64,000 nucleotides of DNA, taken from Paraburkholderia sp. BCC1884. GTDB taxonomy: Bacteria > Pseudomonadota > Gammaproteobacteria > Burkholderiales > Burkholderiaceae. The notes beneath the pieces were generated by a model. It worked only from the letters and a program-made list of their open reading frames with translations. It was not told where the DNA came from and made no database searches. The position numbers were made by a program, and so were the translations under genes. Of the stretch, positions 62,185-64,000 are shown in pieces. The stretch covers positions 434,001-498,000 of the forward strand of contig NZ_CAAJGL010000101.1 of assembly GCF_900996225.1 (NCBI RefSeq), in the 5' to 3' direction. Every line of letters starts with the position of its first letter. Position 1 is the stretch's first letter.

Positions 62185-63240
62185 TTATTCGGCTTCTTCT
62201 TCCGCGCCTTCGTCGCCGTAAGCGCTCAGGCGGTTGTACAGCGTTTTAAGACTGACGCCGAGGGCTTTCGCGGCACGTCGCTTGTCGCCGCCGCAATATT
62301 TGAGCGTGCCGAGAATGATCTGCTTTTGCGCATCGGCCAACGGTGTACCAATCCACACGCTCATCGCGTCGCCCTGAGTCATGGGCTTTTTGACGCGCGA
62401 GGCGAGGTGCGGATGCGGCAACTCCACCGTCTTCTCCGCGAGGATGAACGCGCGATAGACCGCGTTCTTCAACTCGCGCACGTTGCCTGGCCACGACCAG
62501 GTGCGCAGCGTTTCGAGCGAGCGTTTGCTGAAGCTCTTGCTCGCGCTTTCCTGTTGATTGAGCAGCGCGAGGAAATGCTGTGCGAGCAATTCGCGGTCGC
62601 CTTCGCGTTCGCGCAACGGCGGTGCGCGCAACGGAAAAACCGCGAGCCGGTACATCAGGTCCTCACGCAGACCGTTTTCCTTGACCGCCACGGCCGGGTC
62701 GCGATTGGTCGCGGCGATCACGCGGACGTTGCCGCTGATCAATTCATTGCCGCCGACCCGGAAGAACGTGCCGGTCTCCAGGGCACGCAGCAGCTTGACC
62801 TGACGCACGGGCGCCATTTCGGTGATTTCATCGAGAAACAGCGTGCCGCCGTTGGCGTGTTCGAAGTAGCCGACGCGGCCCTGGACCGCGCCCGTAAAGC
62901 TGCCTTTTTCATGCCCAAACAGTTCGGCTTCGATGAGTTCGTCGGGAATCGCCCCGCAGTTTACGGCGACGAACGGAGCGTCCTTGCGGCTGCTTTTATC
63001 GTGAATCGTGCGGGCAATCAGTTCCTTGCCGGTGCCCGATTCGCCGATGATGAGCGCGGTCGCGTCGGTGCCGGCGACGCGTTCGATCTGCTCGTACAGA
63101 TCCAGCATCACCGGCGACGAGCCGTACAGCAGCCCGTACGATTTCAGTCCCGCGATGCCGTCCGCGACGCGCTGCTTCGCCTGTGCCGAGCCATTGCCGC
63201 GGGCGGAGACGGTGGGCGGGTCCAGATCGATTGACGCCAT
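62185..63240 (-). CDS. Sigma-54-dependent transcriptional activator lacking a receiver domain
   Basis: A 351-residue bacterial enhancer-binding protein. The AAA+ domain has Walker A GESGTGKE (66-73), Walker B GTLFLDEI (132-139) and the sigma-54 contact loop GSFTGA (113-118), a Ser variant of the usual GAFTGA. A Fis-type HTH ends the protein (KRRAAKALGVSLKTLYNRLSAYG). Only ~40 residues precede the AAA+ domain, so there is no REC, PAS or GAF sensor. I start at Met 63240; 25 further codons are open. It is divergent from a DUF883 gene with a sigma-54 promoter. Confidence 0.92.
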   Translation of the reverse strand: MASIDLDPPTVSARGNGSAQAKQRVADGIAGLKSYGLLYGSSPVMLDLYEQIERVAGTDATALIIGESGTGKELIARTIHDKSSRKDAPFVAVNCGAIPDELIEAELFGHEKGSFTGAVQGRVGYFEHANGGTLFLDEITEMAPVRQVKLLRALETGTFFRVGGNELISGNVRVIAATNRDPAVAVKENGLREDLMYRLAVFPLRAPPLREREGDRELLAQHFLALLNQQESASKSFSKRSLETLRTWSWPGNVRELKNAVYRAFILAEKTVELPHPHLASRVKKPMTQGDAMSVWIGTPLADAQKQIILGTLKYCGGDKRRAAKALGVSLKTLYNRLSAYGDEGAEEEAE

Positions 63241-63365
63241 AAACGGGGAGTCCTGTGCTAATGAGTTCGTTGTTGCGGCGCGCAGGCCTGGAAAGAGATA
63301 CGCATAGCGGCGCATATCTCACAAAGGTCGATTTAACCACTTCGGCGACGTTTCCGGCAATCGCT

Positions 63366-63431
63366 CTGACGGTTGGCCAAGACATTAACGCACGGTCGGT
63401 CAGAAAGTACCTGAAACAAGGATCTCCAGGT
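63366..63431. promoter_or_regulatory. Candidate activator-binding sites upstream of the sigma-54 promoter
   Basis: CTGAC (63366-63370) is inverted at GTCAG (63399-63403), and ACCTG (63409-63413) is inverted at CAGGT (63427-63431), both 20-90 bases before the -24 element. Enhancer sites for sigma-54 activators often lie here. The arms are short, so this is weak. Confidence 0.3.
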
Positions 63432-63451
63432 TAAGTGTAGGCAAATTTACC

Positions 63452-63467
63452 GGGCATGCCGTTTGCA
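63452..63467 (+). promoter_or_regulatory. Sigma-54 (-24/-12) promoter of the DUF883 gene
   Basis: GGGCATG-CCGT-TTGCA compared with the consensus TGGCACG-N4-TTGCW. The invariant GG (63453-63454) and GC (63465-63466) are exactly ten bases apart, and ten of the twelve specified bases match. Transcription would start near 63478, about 75 bases before the DUF883 ATG. Confidence 0.7.
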
Positions 63468-63551
63468 CAATTGACCCGACACGCGTGTGCTTTTGTTTGA
63501 CCTGTTTCGACAAAAACGCACGCAACGCCGAACTCAGACCAGGAGCGAACG

Positions 63552-63869
63552 ATGACTGACACCACGCAACAACTCGCACTCGGCGGCCAGAAGATTGTCG
63601 ACGATCTGCGGGTGCTGATAAAGGACTCGGAGGAAATGCTGCGGCTTGCCGCCAACGTGCCGGGCGAGGGCGTCGACGCCTTGCGTGACAAGCTGGGCAC
63701 GCATGTGGAAACGCTGCAGTCGGCCCTTGGCGACGCGCAGCAGAATGCGCAGCGGCGCTATCGCGCGGCCACGGTCAACACCGAGCGCTACGTGCGCCAT
63801 AACCCGTGGCGCTCGATTGGTATTGCCGCGAGCGTCGGCTTTCTACTCGGCGTGCTGACTGCGCGCTAG
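63552..63869 (+). CDS. DUF883 family protein (ElaB/YqjD-like)
   Basis: A 105-residue protein: a long amphipathic helical body (QKIVDDLRVLIKDSEEMLRLAANVPGEGVDALRDKLGTHVETL) and a C-terminal membrane anchor RSIGIAASVGFLLGVLTAR. Homologues in E. coli (ElaB, YqjD) bind ribosomes and inner membrane in stationary phase. AGGAG precedes the ATG. It has its own sigma-54 promoter and is followed by another gene after 72 bases. Confidence 0.88.
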   Translation: MTDTTQQLALGGQKIVDDLRVLIKDSEEMLRLAANVPGEGVDALRDKLGTHVETLQSALGDAQQNAQRRYRAATVNTERYVRHNPWRSIGIAASVGFLLGVLTAR

Positions 63870-63941
63870 GACGCTACGGCGTCATGGCGCAAAGCCTTGC
63901 AGTTCGACACCTATCCGTTTCAAGACGACAAGGAGTTCACG

Positions 63942-64000
63942 ATGGCACGACCCAAAATCGGCATCTTCGGCGCGCTGATGGCGCTCGGCGGTTTTCTCGC
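63942..64000 (+). CDS. 5' fragment of a gene running off the window
   Basis: Nineteen codons from an ATG with an AAGGAG site, reading MARPKIGIFGALMALGGFL. The Gly/Leu/Ala-rich stretch suggests a membrane helix. It is 72 bases after the DUF883 gene and likely in the same transcript. The identity cannot be told from this much. Confidence 0.6.
   Translation, partial: MARPKIGIFGALMALGGFL

Overview
The window is a stretch of housekeeping chromosome from a beta-proteobacterium, most likely Paraburkholderia or Burkholderia. This rests on the high G+C content, the rarA-serS-tRNA-Ser block, minCDE, a fused hemD-hemX between hemC and hemY, nadE next to a PII gene, a Burkholderia-type trimeric porin and a DUF4148 protein. 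I see no prophage, insertion sequence, CRISPR array or integration scar. One tRNA gene (Ser, anticodon CGA) is present.

Layout. 1-5 kb: rarA, serS, tRNA-Ser, a polytopic membrane protein. 5.2-9.1 kb: a four-gene lipid-modification operon (FAD oxidoreductase, DUF1365, CFA-synthase family methyltransferase, chalcone-isomerase-like protein). 9-14.5 kb: esterase-like lipoprotein, mntH, Tat-exported ferritin-like protein, map, an acetyltransferase. 14.7-16.8 kb: minCDE. 17-20 kb: small envelope proteins and a CLC chloride/proton exchanger. 20-26 kb: MFS transporter, lipoprotein, argH, and a divergent XRE regulator/methyltransferase pair. 26-34 kb: ppc with a long basic N-terminal tail, then hemC-hemDX-hemY. 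34-38 kb: a catabolic operon (aldehyde dehydrogenase, SDR, MFS) and ppa. 38-45 kb: DUF4148, FUSC transporter, GIY-YIG protein, DUF482 acyltransferase, nadE, glnB. 45-51 kb: porin and a polar amino-acid ABC transporter. 51-57 kb: pirin, a Spy/CpxP-like protein divergent from an OmpR/EnvZ-type pair, a small conserved protein, a CACHE-GGDEF cyclase. 57.5-64 kb: an ABC importer with two fused permease domains, two paralogous lipoproteins, a sigma-54 activator, and a DUF883 gene with a good sigma-54 promoter.

How parts work together. The clearest regulatory logic is in three divergent pairs: (1) the Spy-like gene and the response regulator share an intergenic region with two direct repeats of the CpxR-box type (GTAAY-N5-GTAAY), one per strand; (2) a receiver-less sigma-54 activator faces a DUF883 gene carrying a near-consensus -24/-12 promoter; (3) an XRE regulator faces a methyltransferase whose -35 element lies next to a GTAC palindrome. 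Several other short genes carry perfect inverted repeats just upstream, suggesting local operators.

All functional calls come from reading the translated sequence and motifs by eye; no database search was made. Start codons were moved to internal sites where a Shine-Dalgarno sequence or family length favoured it.
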